A stretch of DNA of 64,000 nucleotides, taken from contig CATQJL010000316.1 in assembly GCA_958299035.1 (NCBI GenBank), positions 24,157,676 through 24,221,675 of the forward strand, read 5' to 3'. The DNA comes from Cylicocyclus nassatus (Eukaryota; Nematoda; Chromadorea; Rhabditida; Strongylidae). This document shows, one piece after another, positions 1 through 11,011 of the stretch. The notes under the pieces are model-generated. The model had not been told where the DNA came from and searched no databases. It saw only the letters and a program-made list of their open reading frames with translations. The first letter of the stretch is position 1; every line of letters begins with the position of its first letter. The position numbers and the translations under genes are program-made.

Positions 1-360
1 GGTTGGAAAAGGAACCTCCGCAGGACTTTTACAGAAGCGTGTGAAACTTCCGAAAAATGTCAGCGGTTCCGCAGCATTTTGACATGCCAATACTTCCGCA
101 GGTTTTTGAATGTGCTGTCGTACGACCTTGCCTCGCCAACAAATAGGGTGCATTTCTGACCTTGTCATCCTTTGTGCAATGGATAGCAGGAGTCTTGCAG
201 TCAATAGAGTAAGGTTCAAACCTCGCTTAGGTGTTCTCTTTTGCAGCTGTGATTTGCATTTTTCGGAAATTCAGCAGCACATCTGCGGAACTTCTGCAGG
301 TGACCCGGAGGAACTTCCCCAAACGTTCTGCGGAAGCTCCGGTCAGTTGTATGAGTTACC
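1..360. repeat. CCGCAG-rich dispersed repeat
   Basis: The stretch contains many near-palindromic short motifs of the form GGAACTTCCGCAG or its complement. The same motif clusters recur at 8395-8900, 15784-15940 and 23315-23450, and each cluster lies at a junction between duplicated segments. No coding potential was recognised. Confidence 0.75.
167..235 (+). other. Degenerate tRNA-like sequence (SINE-head type)
   Basis: The stretch resembles an arginine-type tRNA in its D-arm region (GCAATGGATAGC) and has a B-box-like GGTTCAAACC about 35 bases downstream. The acceptor strands do not pair, so this is not a functional tRNA. A more degraded version lies at about 8676-8744 in the second duplicate. 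It is probably a tRNA-derived repeat head rather than a gene. Confidence 0.35.
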
Positions 361-426
361 AGGGCGTTCCGCAGTCAAAATAACGAGTAAATTCTGCATT
401 TCATCTAGCATTCTTTTGAAGCTTAC

Positions 427-654
427 CTGCCAATAGCAAATGCCTGTGCACTTCTGTTGATTGAGGCACTTAGCAAAGCATTCCGTTTCGGTAATCACTG
501 ACAGACCCGAACGTTCACCGTGCAGTACATCCTCACGTTGGAAGGTGCAAGGCAAAGTCCATTCCACCTGAACTTCCAGTAATACATATGGTACCATGCC
601 GAAGCCTACCTGTAAGACAAGCACGACGAGCACGGCGAGGATCGCAGATTTCAT
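427..654 (-). CDS. First exon of a small secreted PAN/apple-like protein, copy 1
   Basis: The ATG at 654 opens a 76-codon exon ending at a good donor (CAG|GTAAGC) at 427. Residues 1-19 form a typical signal peptide (MKSAILAVLVVLVLQVGFG). The mature part carries a cysteine pattern (PCTF ... ECFAKCLNQQKC.G.CYWQ) that resembles the start of a PAN/apple domain, an extracellular carbohydrate- or protein-binding fold common in nematode secreted proteins. The matching exon at 8966-9193 has the same length, signal peptide and donor. Downstream exons would lie to the left, where only CCGCAG repeats are visible, so the gene is probably truncated. The PAN assignment rests on cysteine spacing alone. Confidence 0.5.
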
Positions 655-2488
655 GGTCCGAGCAACCAGTCGCTAGCAAACGCAAAGCCACTTCTGAATC
701 CCTCCGAGAGTCGTTGCTAACTCAGAATCAGCGTAGTCTTGGAGTCTCCATGGACAAACAGTTGTTGCTTGGTAATCTCGATGTGGTTTCAAATTCAATG
801 TTGATTATTCTGACAACTCGCCCAAAGGCAAACCAAGCCAGCCGTAACACCAAAAAAATATGGAAATGTAGATTTTGCAAAATTTTTGTTTGTTAAAAGG
901 TTACGGCCTACAGGTTTACCGCAAGTCAGGAACTGATCACGAATAAATATTCATGAATGTTATTGGAATATTTAGTACACTGAAGAGAGATTCTGATAAA
1001 AAAAGTATTACTTGCCAAGTATATCGTCTCCTTTTCGCTAAAGTAAGAATATGGTGGGAAGTTGCAACGTTCTTTACTCTATGGAGTCATTTTTTGCTCT
1101 AATAATTCCAGAAAAATGAGTATAAAATTTTTTTACTTGCTCAGTAACAATTTATGAATTAAAAAAAGTTATTACCAGCAGCAATCACAGAAAAGAGCTT
1201 GCGTTTTGGTTTTAACTTCTCTCTTATATTATGTAAACGGTTTCTGTAATCAATAAATTGCAAGGACAAAACTCGTGGACAAAACTCAAAACTTATTATT
1301 GTTCAAAAAATTGATTCTATCCAAACGCAACACATAAATTGTGCTTGTATTATCAAGGAGTATTGCATCCACTGTTGACAAATTCACAAACTGATTTTTG
1401 AAGAAGCAAGCTATTAAGTTGGATAAAAAATAAGTTCGGTCATTTTTGACGTTCGTGTTACAATTTGATAAATATATGAATGCATGGCAGTTCGAAAGAA
1501 CAACAAGCAGAATCGTACCCTCAAATAAATGTTTGAAAGAAAGTTAATTTGATGACGAAATGGTTCATTGAAGAAAAATATTCAAATTTTCTCAACCAAT
1601 TTTCTAAGATCTTTCTAAATAAAGATTAGAAGAAAAATTGTTCTTACTAGCCAACTTAATAGCATCCGAGATATCTGTATAAATGACTTGTGTAGTCTGC
1701 TAGTTTTGTACTCTATCCTACCAATGACCTTACAGCCAAACTCAGAGTGTAGGCCATTCATGCACTGTTCTTCTCACGGTAAAAAAATGGGCGTGATTGT
1801 TCGTCCTCTTTTGGAACCACTTCTTCCAACAGTTAGTCTACCAATTCTTTCATGTCACAATTATATTGGAACATCGCAAGGAACATTTTGCTAAAGCTAC
1901 AGGAAAACTTCGGAAGAATAGTACAGCATGGTACTACCAACAAAGTAAGTTGGTCATGTTAAGCTGCTTCTGGCGAAACTTTGTTGTATGTTTCAAATTC
2001 GTTTTTTCCTACTACCAATGATTGAATTTGAGATCCCAGGACAATGCTCAAGATGGTCAATATTTGTCTGTGGAACATAGTGCCACAGTGATATATTACA
2101 TTTCACCTTTCCTGTGGTTGACGTACCGAGTGTGAATAAATTTTGCGCTACATAAAAACATTGCAGATTTTGCTATGTGGTATCCTGGTACTAAAAATTA
2201 AAAAAAATCCAAATAGTTATTGAAAGAAATTAGAAAATGCGCATTGTGGAAATCCACATGTTATTAGCAATCATCAAGAGCATGAGTTGTTTTTGAAAAG
2301 TTCCGCGACCCATACAGGACTTTGTAGTTGAGTGGTAATGAATATCAATAACTTTTTTAAATCTGTGATGTCATTCAGAATCTCTTATGACAAAATGTTG
2401 CGAATTTTCTTTTCTCTTTGTTCAAGTGCAAAGCATCTTTATTTGCGAACATTATTAAAAAGACACGAAAAGGATTCAAAAGAGGTGC
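655..2488. other. Unrecognised A/T-rich sequence shared by both duplicates
   Basis: No gene could be supported. The stretch is conserved at about 9195-10985 in copy 2. A possible signal-peptide reading frame on the minus strand (counterpart of 10357-10602) is stopped in copy 1 by a TAA where copy 2 has CAA, near 1962. Confidence 0.5.
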
Positions 2489-2492
2489 TTAA

Positions 2493-3004
2493 AGGCAGCG
2501 TACACCCAAAATTTGAGTTACCGAATTTCCAAGATCTTTCTACACCGTGTATATACTGGGCCCAGAAGAAGACCAACTGCGTTGATCCGGTCTCCCAATG
2601 TTGCTGCTGAGCGGAGAAAACCCCCCTCAATTTTCTTTCATGCCGCCCCTTTTCTTTCGCTCCGCCTCCTCCGGACGAATCCATAACAGCGTAAGCTGCA
2701 ATTGCAGTTGCAGTTGCTGTTGCAACATCTGTTGCATTTGTTTTGGGTGTACGCTGCCTCCGCCCAAAACAAATGCAACAGATGTTGCAACAGCAATTGC
2801 AGCTTACGCTGTTATGGATTCGTCCGGAGGAGGCGGAGCGAAAGAAAAGGGGCGGCGTGAAAGAAAATTGAGGGAGTTTTCTCCGCTCAGAAGCAACATT
2901 GGGAGACCGGACCAACGCAGTTGGTCTTCTTCTGGGCCCAGTATATACATGGTGTAGAAAAATCTAGAAAATTAGGCAACTTAGATTTTGGGTGTACGCT
3001 GCCT
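2493..3004. mobile_element. TTAA-flanked foldback MITE (compound)
   Basis: The termini are perfect inverted repeats (AGGCAGCGTACACCC / GGGTGTACGCTGCCT) flanked by TTAA at 2489-2492 and 3005-3008. The second duplicate has a single TTAA at the same place (11012-11015), which is the empty site. The two halves are inverted copies of each other. The left half alone (2493-2759) is already a complete element, because it ends internally with the same terminal sequence at 2745-2759; the right half is an inverted copy lacking the inner terminus. TTAA target use points to the piggyBac superfamily. No transposase is present. Confidence 0.9.
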
Positions 3005-3948
3005 TTAATGCTTCTTGAGTTTCTTAGCCTTGACTGAATAAGCCGCTGCCGGAGCTTGGCTAGGACTTGGACTAGGGCTAACATAAGCGTAGAGTGGTTA
3101 GGGAAAGTACAGTAGGCATCTCTTCCAGTACACATGGTATTCCATGTTGTCAAGCTGGTCCGAATTGTTCCGGCCGCATCGCATCTGGACTCTCCAAGCA
3201 CTCCGTTATCACCGGGTGGACCTTGAGACTCAGTTAGCACGCCTCCAAGCACACCTACGGTACCGGCGATACCGTCCTGTCGTGGATTCCTGGTGCTTCC
3301 AGGAGAGCCTGCGTCTTCAGGTGGGTTTAGCGGTCTAAGCTGCATCGTTCGTCGGTGCTCCAGAAGGTCCTGGCTGCCCACATAATCCGGGATTTCCACT
3401 CTGGACATCTTGTCCGGGTGAACCTGAGTGGTCCTGGTGGGCAATCAATGCAGGTGGTGTTCTGTGGAGGGCATTTAATAGGAGCTAAAGTAGCCTGGAC
3501 CACTGGGACCGTGTTGTCCTGTCTTTCAACGATGACCGGGTTGTCCTGGAAAGAATTCCTCTCTTCCCCTTGCATCTAGAAAAACAGGAGAATTGTGAGA
3601 ATATATTGAGTGGCACGTCCAGGCTGTCCTGGTGGGCCTGGCGGTCCTGGCAGGGCAATTAATGGTGGGAGGCGTGCACCGGCGGTACGAGGAGAGGGCT
3701 ATCTTTTCTCATGGAAAATGGAGCTGAAGGGGTTCTGATGAGGTTTGGCGGGTGGGGAGACAGTCACTTGGTAGTCCATCATATAAGCCCAGGCTGAGTC
3801 GATGTCGACCTCAACCCCCGACGCCGTCGACGATCTCAGCGTAAAGTTCGTTGATGATACTATACTGTGATGACACCATTGCCAGACAGGCGAGGCTGGC
3901 AGTAAAGCAGGTGGCTCCTATTCTAATGGCTAGTTTTTCAACCAACAT
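3005..3948 (-). pseudogene. Nematode cuticle collagen pseudogene, copy 1
   Basis: Reading leftwards from the ATG at 3948 there is a typical collagen N-terminal region ([20 protein letters not shown]..., then ...[14 protein letters not shown]...), a Gly-X-Y start (LPGPPGPPGQPG), the usual cysteine cluster (CIDCPPGP), more Gly-X-Y, and a basic C-terminus ending KAKKLKKH and stop. Cuticle collagens are secreted, cross-linked exoskeleton proteins. The frame is broken in several places: a one-base shift near 3823, a stop just before 3720, a shift near 3530 and another near 3085. The last shift is also present in copy 2, so the gene was decaying before duplication. The stop codon TAA lies in the TTAA target of the adjacent MITE. 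Confidence 0.8.
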
Positions 3949-5950
3949 TGTGCTGTCGGCTAGGTAAATTACAGCACTTTTACAGCGTATTTGTTAGAAT
4001 ACACTAGTAGCTAAAAAACCTAACTTTAGGCGATAGTAAAGAGACGGCAAAAGGTAGGCATAACATAGATTCTTTAAAGATCTTCAAATAAGTAAGTCGG
4101 TGCATAAGTTCTACCCGTTTTGGTTGCTTTGTTTTCGAGCAGCTGTTTGGAGAGATTTCATCCTCCAATGCAGTAATCTTTATAACCAAAAAACTTTCTT
4201 TTTTGCCTCTTCGTCTAACAACGTTTCAAGCCTGAGATCTCAGGTAGCCAAAGAACGGTACTACATAAGAAATACAGCTATTCTTGTGCGAAAAGTGCCG
4301 CAATCCGCTCGTCGAGTCAAGCCATTGTATTGGTGCTGAGTAAGTTCAAAGGCATATGCGCAAATTCACTTCTATGTAACAAAGACAGGTTAGAAAAAAC
4401 GTCTCAAAACTTTTGAGCTCTTGCTTCGTTTAGATTTTTAGGGTTTAATACCTATATAATGGCTAAAATCTTGCTCAATCCAAGTCTTACTTGTGGAAAT
4501 TGTTGCTACAGCATCATTTATGTAAATGACCTATAGGCAATCTGTGATTTATTTGACTCTAGACAGTTGGAGACTCGAAACTTGTAGGTGATAGAGTACA
4601 GCAAAAGCTGGAAGGGACCATATACCAACTATGTCTCGCCGTTCGCAGCACTTGTTAAATAATGATGTTTTGAAAATGGGCATATTTCATTGTAGCCACA
4701 AGCTTGCCAAATCCACAGGGATATTGGGACGATACTTTGGAAAAAGTCATAATCTTTTAAACTTGAAACTTGCATGACAGCCAAAACTTATGCAGCAAAC
4801 TTTTAGTTACAGATGAATTTGGTCCAGGTCTCCGATATATGCATAGCTTACCTTTTCTCGAGGACGAAACACTTGTCCTTTTTTTGTCTTTTCTTGTACC
4901 ATTTCCTTACCTATGCTACTTGCCAATTTTTGAACAACTTTGTTATCTGCGCTAAAGTGCTTTGAATTCGGAAGTGCAAGCTAATGTGCTTGTATAAAAT
5001 ATGGATCGAAACTTGAAATCTAAAAACAGCGTCAGTATCTCGATTTCTTGTTTTTACGACGTTCATTTCCAACGAATGCATTCGGTTGTTTGCTTCGCGA
5101 TTGGAAGCAAGTACTCCATTCGAATATCCATATTTTCCTATTTTAGTGCATCCATTCCATCTTGCATCAAAAAGGCATGGTACCGAACGAAGTTCTACAT
5201 GGACCCACATCTAAAGTTTTCTGCCCTCTCTACGTCTTTTCGATCGTGTTGAGAAAAGCGGAAATTGGAGAATTGCATATTCGCTTGTGGAAAGGAAAAA
5301 TCCTTAGTTCGTTTTATTTAGATGGCAGTTAGTCATACTTTTATAAAGAAGGAAAAGTAGTTTTCAAATCTGCAAGCAGATAAACTCAGCTCATCAGAGA
5401 AATTCAATTTTTCTCTATCCAAATGCTTTGAGATGCGGCAGTTAATTGATGAATCTGGTTAATGTTGGTATTCGCAATTCCGGTTAGTCAGAACTGTCAT
5501 TGGCCTGCAATTCATATGATATTTTCAAATGTGGATCAGTGCCACAAAAAAGTATTCAGTACGCACGAAAACTGAAACTGAAGTGCGTATTTGAAAAGTT
5601 GTATTATTGTTAGCTTCTCAACCCCTTCTCCTATACATAAAATTTTAATTTTTCTTCCCTCTCTGGGATTCCTCCACTTCTTTCGAATTTAGAAAAATGT
5701 TTCAGCTTCATATTTGAATTCTTAATACAAGAAAGATATGTATGATGTCAACATTACGCAATCAACTAGAAGCAAATGTGGTAGACTGTACAGGAGTTTT
5801 AGGTTTGGTGCGATGAGGGCGCTCTATATCATTTGAGAATTTTCTAGCACATCATTTTGTTCGTTGATGTAAATAAATGTGACAAAATCAAGTGCACCTT
5901 CAAAAATTCAGGTGTAACATCCAAGGAACCTATTCAGTCAAGCTTTCTTT
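3949..5950. other. Unrecognised sequence shared by both duplicates
   Basis: This stretch matches about 11620-13930 in the second duplicate. It is A/T-rich and holds only short reading frames. The longest pair overlaps at 4911-5252 on opposite strands and has an equally open counterpart at 12842-13174, but I see no domain, signal peptide or convincing splice structure. Upstream of the collagen it could contain that gene's former promoter. Confidence 0.5.
4911..5210 (-). CDS. Unrecognised open reading frame kept in both duplicates (low support)
   Basis: A 99-codon minus-strand frame starts at a real ATG. The copy at 12842-13132 stays open with about ten amino-acid changes over 96 residues. No homology, signal peptide or membrane segment is recognisable. 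An overlapping plus-strand frame (5001-5252, copy 12923-13174) shows fewer changes, so the openness may be coincidental. It could be an exon of an unknown gene or noise. Confidence 0.15.
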   Translation of the reverse strand: MWVHVELRSVPCLFDARWNGCTKIGKYGYSNGVLASNREANNRMHSLEMNVVKTRNRDTDAVFRFQVSIHILYKHISLHFRIQSTLAQITKLFKNWQVA

Positions 5951-5953
5951 ACA

Positions 5954-6967
5954 TTAGGTTGTTCCATAAGTCTTTTCATATACAAATATTCAAATTGATT
6001 TCTCAAAAATTAGGGCACCTATAAGGCTGTTTCTGAGTCAAGCTACAAAATGTCCCAAAAATAAGTACACACTATTTGATTTAACAATTCTCTTCTCACT
6101 AAGTCTTTCTTTAGCTTTGAGTCCATTCAGTGGAGAAGGATTTAACAAAGAAGGTTTGCAGTATGGAGCGAATCATCCACCAGTTTCATCAGTTATAGGA
6201 TTACGGTAGGGACTTTGTAAAGAGTTTTGAACCATCAGTGGCTACATATTGTCCCAGAATAAACACTCAACAAGCCGAGAACTCTATTTTCATACTAAAC
6301 TGAATTGCCGATTATTAAGATGAGACTCGCCCCCTTTACCGTAAGGCTTTTTCATAAGTTAAAAGTGAACCGCAACGACGTTTTTTTCAGTCATTCAAAA
6401 CTGTTAAAAACTCATGAATTGTTATCGGATGAAGTTGAAGCGATTCGCTCCATACTGCCTCCTTTAAAGCCTCCTATACTAAATAGTATCTTGAAGCTAA
6501 GGAAAAAACTTACAATTAGTGGGAAGAGAGTTATTAAGGATCAAAAAGCGTGTACTTACTTCTGGGGCATCTTGTATGTCACCATATATTTGCGAAGAAC
6601 ACAAAACTGTTATAGGCAAAATTTGGAAATAAACGCATTACGTTTTTTTGATTTCCAGCCATCAGAAAATTGCAGCAAATGTATGTACAAGCTGTTGGGG
6701 AGAGTGATGCGTCAGCGAGTAGGAAATTCGCAGAGTTGTTCTGAAATGGAATACGATTATTTTCGTTTCTTCGGAAACTCAAAATTTTTTTACTTTGGCT
6801 TGCTAGCAGATCAAGCTTGTCGAAAACTTTTGAGCACCATCTTATGAAGTTTACTTTGATCGGTCGAATGGCACCCTCCCCCATGTCTTAGGAATATAAA
6901 CTGAATTATGTCAATAGAAACTCAGTGGAAACTGCAAAAGTATGAAAAGACTTTTGGGACAGCCTAA
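5954..6967. mobile_element. Degenerate mariner-like element, copy 1
   Basis: The inverted ends begin TTAGGTTGTTCCATAAGTC on the left and end GACTTTTGGGACAGCCTAA on the right, a typical mariner terminus, with TA after the right end; the left flank is CA, probably a mutated TA. The 1014-bp body contains an open stretch at 6305-6847 in which I see no intact transposase and no DDE/D motif. The related copy at 13935-15755 has an interior insertion and a lost right end. Confidence 0.7.
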
Positions 6968-7059
6968 TATATTTGATCTATGCCATCATGTAGAAGAGGC
7001 AGTTAATTCTTTTGCAACAATTTCAAAAAGTACATAGCTCAACCAGAACAGGTAGAAGT

Positions 7060-8362
7060 GCAATTGCTTTTGTTATTCTTTTAGATATTTTGTTGAACTT
7101 GATGAATGCAAAAATCGTTTTTAGGTTTACAGCCGAAAGCTTAGATTTTTACTTCTTTTTCTACAGGTTTTTTTACGCAAAGGTTTCCAAGTGTATGAAT
7201 CCCGTCTTTGTTGGTGCATACCATGACTGATCGCAGACCAGAATATAAAAAGTCGTCTACTGAATGAAATTTTTCAAGGTATCACTATCAGTCAGAAAAG
7301 CATATATTTATAGAAGTGCTTTGAGGTATTCATAGAGTGTGCTCTGGAGTTGCTTCGTCTCCTCTTCTTCGCGACGAAATGGTTTGGTTCTACCAGCTTT
7401 TTGGAAATTTCCAACTATCCTTGTTGAACTCGTGTTTCTTCCCACAATCGAATCAATTCATTTAAATACTTTTTTGCACCAACTGTTGTTATAGTGCGTT
7501 GTGTAATTGGAGGTATGTGATCCTTTTACCCTTCGATCTTCAACCGTAATTCTTATTTACATTAAGGTATACAGTATGTAAACTTCAATCAAATATTGAT
7601 GAGACTGTGAGTTTGCTTGCTGGATGCAGTGCATGAAAGGTTCAAGCCCTTCAATTCTTTAATCTTGCAAATTTTGCTTGTGGATCCACAAATGAACAAT
7701 ACATACTCTACAGATATGTTGCCAATTTCACAAGTATCTAACAACTAAGTTTATTCTTGGCGAACATCTCAGTACAAATGTTCACTGCACTAACTACACT
7801 TCGTCGGCGTGATCGAAAATTTCAATCAGCTACTTGCTTTTCTCCATAAAGCTTAAGCGTCCATCCCGAAGCCGTTTTGATGAAACTCAGTTTTCTTGTG
7901 TACTGAGGCGGTTTCACCGAGTCGCGGTGAAGAGAGTAGCATTGATAAGCAGCAGAGGAACGTTGTTCCTTGTCACCATCAGCGAAGAGATAACAAGTCA
8001 CACTACCCTATAAACAGATTTGATTTAGCGTTCACTACACAACAACGAAATGGGTGACAATCTGGGAGCTTCTACTTCAAGCATATATCGGAAAAGGCAA
8101 GAAATACATAACTAATTTTCAGTGGTAAGCTGAGATTCGAATGCAGTAGATTTCATCTTTTTGTAAGGATTACCCCAGAAATTTGTAGCTGTTACTTTCT
8201 GTGCTATTTCTATTCTCCTAGGGAACAGTATTATTCTTATTGGATTGGTGCTAGTTTCAATCAAGTGTGTCTTAAGACCAGAGCTGTTATAGCAATGAAT
8301 TTTTCTGAATAAAAACGGAAAATGTGGAAAAGCGTAAAGTTTCGCTCTACATTGTGTGGTCT
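7060..8362. repeat. Segment B, direct copy related to the inverted-repeat arms
   Basis: This stretch aligns, with moderate divergence, to about 23460-25080 in the same orientation, and inverted to part of the left arm (15977-17677). It preserves an uninterrupted TTAA site at 7562-7565 where the right arm carries a 357-bp MITE. No gene was recognised in it. Confidence 0.75.
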
Positions 8363-8394
8363 GAGGTGTTCAGATCAAACATTCAATCTCAGAC

Positions 8395-8900
8395 ATTTTA
8401 CCGGAACTTCCGCAGGACAAGCAAAAATTGCAGCGGTTTCGTAGGATTTGTTTACTATTGCAAAAGCGGAAACGTTGAAATGGGAACTTTTGCAGAATTC
8501 CACGTCGGACTGGTTGGAAACGGGAACCTCCGCGGGAGTTTTACAAAGCACTGCGGAACTCCCGAAAAGTGCTAACGGTTCCGCAGCACTTTGACATGCC
8601 AGTACCTCCGCAAGTTTTTGAATGTGTTGTCTCGTACGGCCTCGCCTCTCCAACAAGTAGAGTGTAATTCGACCATGTCATCCGTAGTGCAGAGGATAAC
8701 AGGAGTCTTGCAGTCAATAGAGTATGAATAAAACCTCGCTTAGGTATTCTCTTTTGCCGCTGTAATTCGCATTTTTCGGAACTTCCGCAGCACCCCGTTC
8801 CGGAAATTCCGCAGCACGTCCGCGAAACTTCCGCAGGTAACCCGGATGAACTTCCCCAAACGCTCTGCGAAAGCTCCGGTCAATTGTTTGAGTTACCAGA
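8395..8900. repeat. CCGCAG-rich dispersed repeat at the segment B / copy 2 junction
   Basis: There are many GGAACTTCCGCAG-like and TGCGGAAGT-like motifs, including short hairpins. The cluster begins where the match of segment B to the inverted-repeat arm ends. Its second half equals bases 1-360. A degenerate tRNA-like stretch lies at about 8676-8744. Confidence 0.75.
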
Positions 8901-8965
8901 ACGTTGCCGTCAAAATCTAACGAGTAGATAATCTGCATTTCACCTAGCACTGTCTTACAGCTTAC

Positions 8966-9193
8966 CTGCCCATAGCAAAGGCCTATGCACATTTGTTGAT
9001 TGAGACACTTAGCAAAGCAGTTGGCTTCGGTAGTCGTAAATCCATGCAAATGTTCAACGTGCAGCACATCCTCTCGTTGGAAGGTACAAGGCAAAGTCCA
9101 TTCCACCTGAACTTCTAATAATGCATATGGTACCATGCCGAAGCTTACCTGTAATACAAGCACGGCGAGCACGACGAGGATCGCAGATCTCAT
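8966..9193 (-). CDS. First exon of a small secreted PAN/apple-like protein, copy 2
   Basis: This is the counterpart of 427-654: ATG at 9193, 76 codons, signal peptide MRSAILVVLAVLVLQVSFG, the same cysteine framework (ANCFAKCLNQQMC.G.CYGQ) and the same CAG|GTAAGC donor. Substitutions cluster between the first two cysteines. Downstream exons were not found, because the sequence beyond the donor turns into CCGCAG repeat within about 100 bases. It is either a truncated duplicate or a gene whose later exons lie beyond unrecognised sequence. Confidence 0.5.
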
Positions 9194-10356
9194 GGTCCGA
9201 GCAACCAGTCGCTGGCAAACGCAAAGCCACTTCTGAATCCCTCCGAGAGTCGTTGCTAACTCAGAATCAGCGTAGTCTTGGAGTCTCCATGGAACAGTTG
9301 TTGCTTGGTAATCTCGATGTGGTTTTAAATTCAATGTTGATTATTCTGACAACTCGCCCAAGGGCAAACCAAGCCAGCCGTAACACCAAAAAAATATGGA
9401 AATGTAGATTTAGCAAAATTTTTGTTTGTTAAAAGTTTACGGCCTACGAGTTTACCGCAAGTCAGGAACTGATCACGAATAAATATCTTAATGAGTGTTA
9501 ATTGGAGGTTTAGTACACTGAAGAAAGATTTTGATAGAAAAAGTATTACTTGCCAAGTATATCGTCTCCTTTTCGCTAAAGTAAGAATATGGTGGGAAGT
9601 TGCAACGTTCTTTACTCTATGGAGTCATTTTTTGCTCTAATAATTCCAGAAAAATGAGTATAAAATTTTTTTACTTGCTCAGTAACAATTTATGAATTAA
9701 AAGAAGTTATTACCAGCAGCATTCACAGAAAAGAGCTTGCGTTTTGGTTTTAACTTCTCTCTTATATTATGTCAGCGGTTTCTGTAATCAATAAATTGCA
9801 AGGACAAAACTCGTGGTTATTATTGTTCAAAAAATTGATTCTATCCAAACGCAACACATAAATTGTGCTTGTATCATCAAGGAGTATTGCATCCACTGTT
9901 GACAAACTCACAAACTGATTTTTGAAGAAGCAAGCTATTAAGTTGGATAAAAAGTAAGTTCGGTCATTTTTGACGTTCGTGTTACAATTTGATAAATATA
10001 TGAATGCATGGCAGTTCAAAAGAACAACAAGCAGAATCGTACCCTCAAATAAATGTTTGAAAGAAGGTTAATTTTATGACGAAATGGTTCATTAAAGAAA
10101 AATAGTCAAATTTTCTCAACCAATTTTCTAAGATCTTTCTAAATAAAGATTAGAAGAAAAATTGTTCTTACTAGCCAACTTAATAGCATCCGAGATATCT
10201 GTATAAATGACTTGTGTAATCTGCTAGTTTTGTACTCTATCCTACCAATGACCTTACAGCCAAACTCAGAGTGTAGGCCATTCATGCACTGTTCTTCTCA
10301 TGGTAAGAAAATGGGCGTGATTGTTCGTCCTCTTTTGGAACCACTTCTTCCAACAG

Positions 10357-10602
10357 TTAGTCTAGCAATTCTTTCATGTCACAATCATATTGGAACATCG
10401 CAAGGAACATTTTGCTAAAGCTACAGGAAAACTTCGGAAGAATAGTACAGTATGGTACTACCAACAAAGTAAGTTGGTCATGTTGAGCTGCTTCTGGCGA
10501 AACTTTGTTGTATGTTTCAAATTCGTTTTTTCCTACTACCAATGATTGAATTTGAGATCCCAGGACAATGCTCAAGATGGTTAATATTTGTCTGTGGAAC
10601 AT
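10357..10602 (-). CDS. Hypothetical small secreted protein (copy 2 only)
   Basis: An 81-codon frame from an ATG at 10602 begins with a plausible signal peptide (MFHRQILTILSIVLGSQIQS) and has three cysteines near its end. In the first duplicate the same frame is stopped after about 42 codons by a CAA-to-TAA change. No family is recognisable and no supporting splice sites were resolved. Confidence 0.25.
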   Translation of the reverse strand: MFHRQILTILSIVLGSQIQSLVVGKNEFETYNKVSPEAAQHDQLTLLVVPYCTILPKFSCSFSKMFLAMFQYDCDMKELLD

Positions 10603-11011
10603 AGTGCCACAGTGATATATTACATTTCGCCTTTCCTGTGGTTGACGTACCGAGTGTGAATAAATTTTGCGCTACATAAAAACATTGCAGAATTTGCTAT
10701 GTGGTATCCTGGTACTAAAAATTAAAAAAATCCAAATAGCTATTGAAAGAAATTAGAAAATGCGCATTGTGGAAATCCACATGTTATTAGCAATCATCAA
10801 GAGCATGAGTTGTTTTTGAAAAGTTCCGCGACCCATACAGGGCTTTGTAGTTGAGTGGTAATGAATATCAATAACTTTTTTAATTCTGTGATATCATTCA
10901 GAATCTCTTATGACAAAATGTTGCGAATTTTCTTTTCTCTTTGTTCAAGTGCAAAGCATCTTTATTTGCGAACATTATTAAAAAGACACGAAAAGGGTCC
11001 AAAAGAGGTGC

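Larger units (their letters stand above)
1..6720. repeat. Tandem segmental duplication, copy 1 (left part outside the window)
   Basis: Base 1 aligns with about base 8511 and the match continues in the same order to about 6720/15755. The two copies differ by scattered substitutions and small indels, roughly 95% identical by eye. The unit carries, in order, CCGCAG-rich repeats, the exon of a PAN-like secreted protein (-), unrecognised sequence, a cuticle collagen pseudogene (-), about 2 kb of unrecognised sequence and a mariner-like element. Copy 1 alone has the TTAA-type MITE at 2493-3004. Because the match starts at base 1, the true left edge is unknown. Confidence 0.9.

Noticed and set aside
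2439..2957. Two long opposite-strand frames over the first MITE
   Set aside because: They are mirror images caused by the inverted halves of the foldback element.
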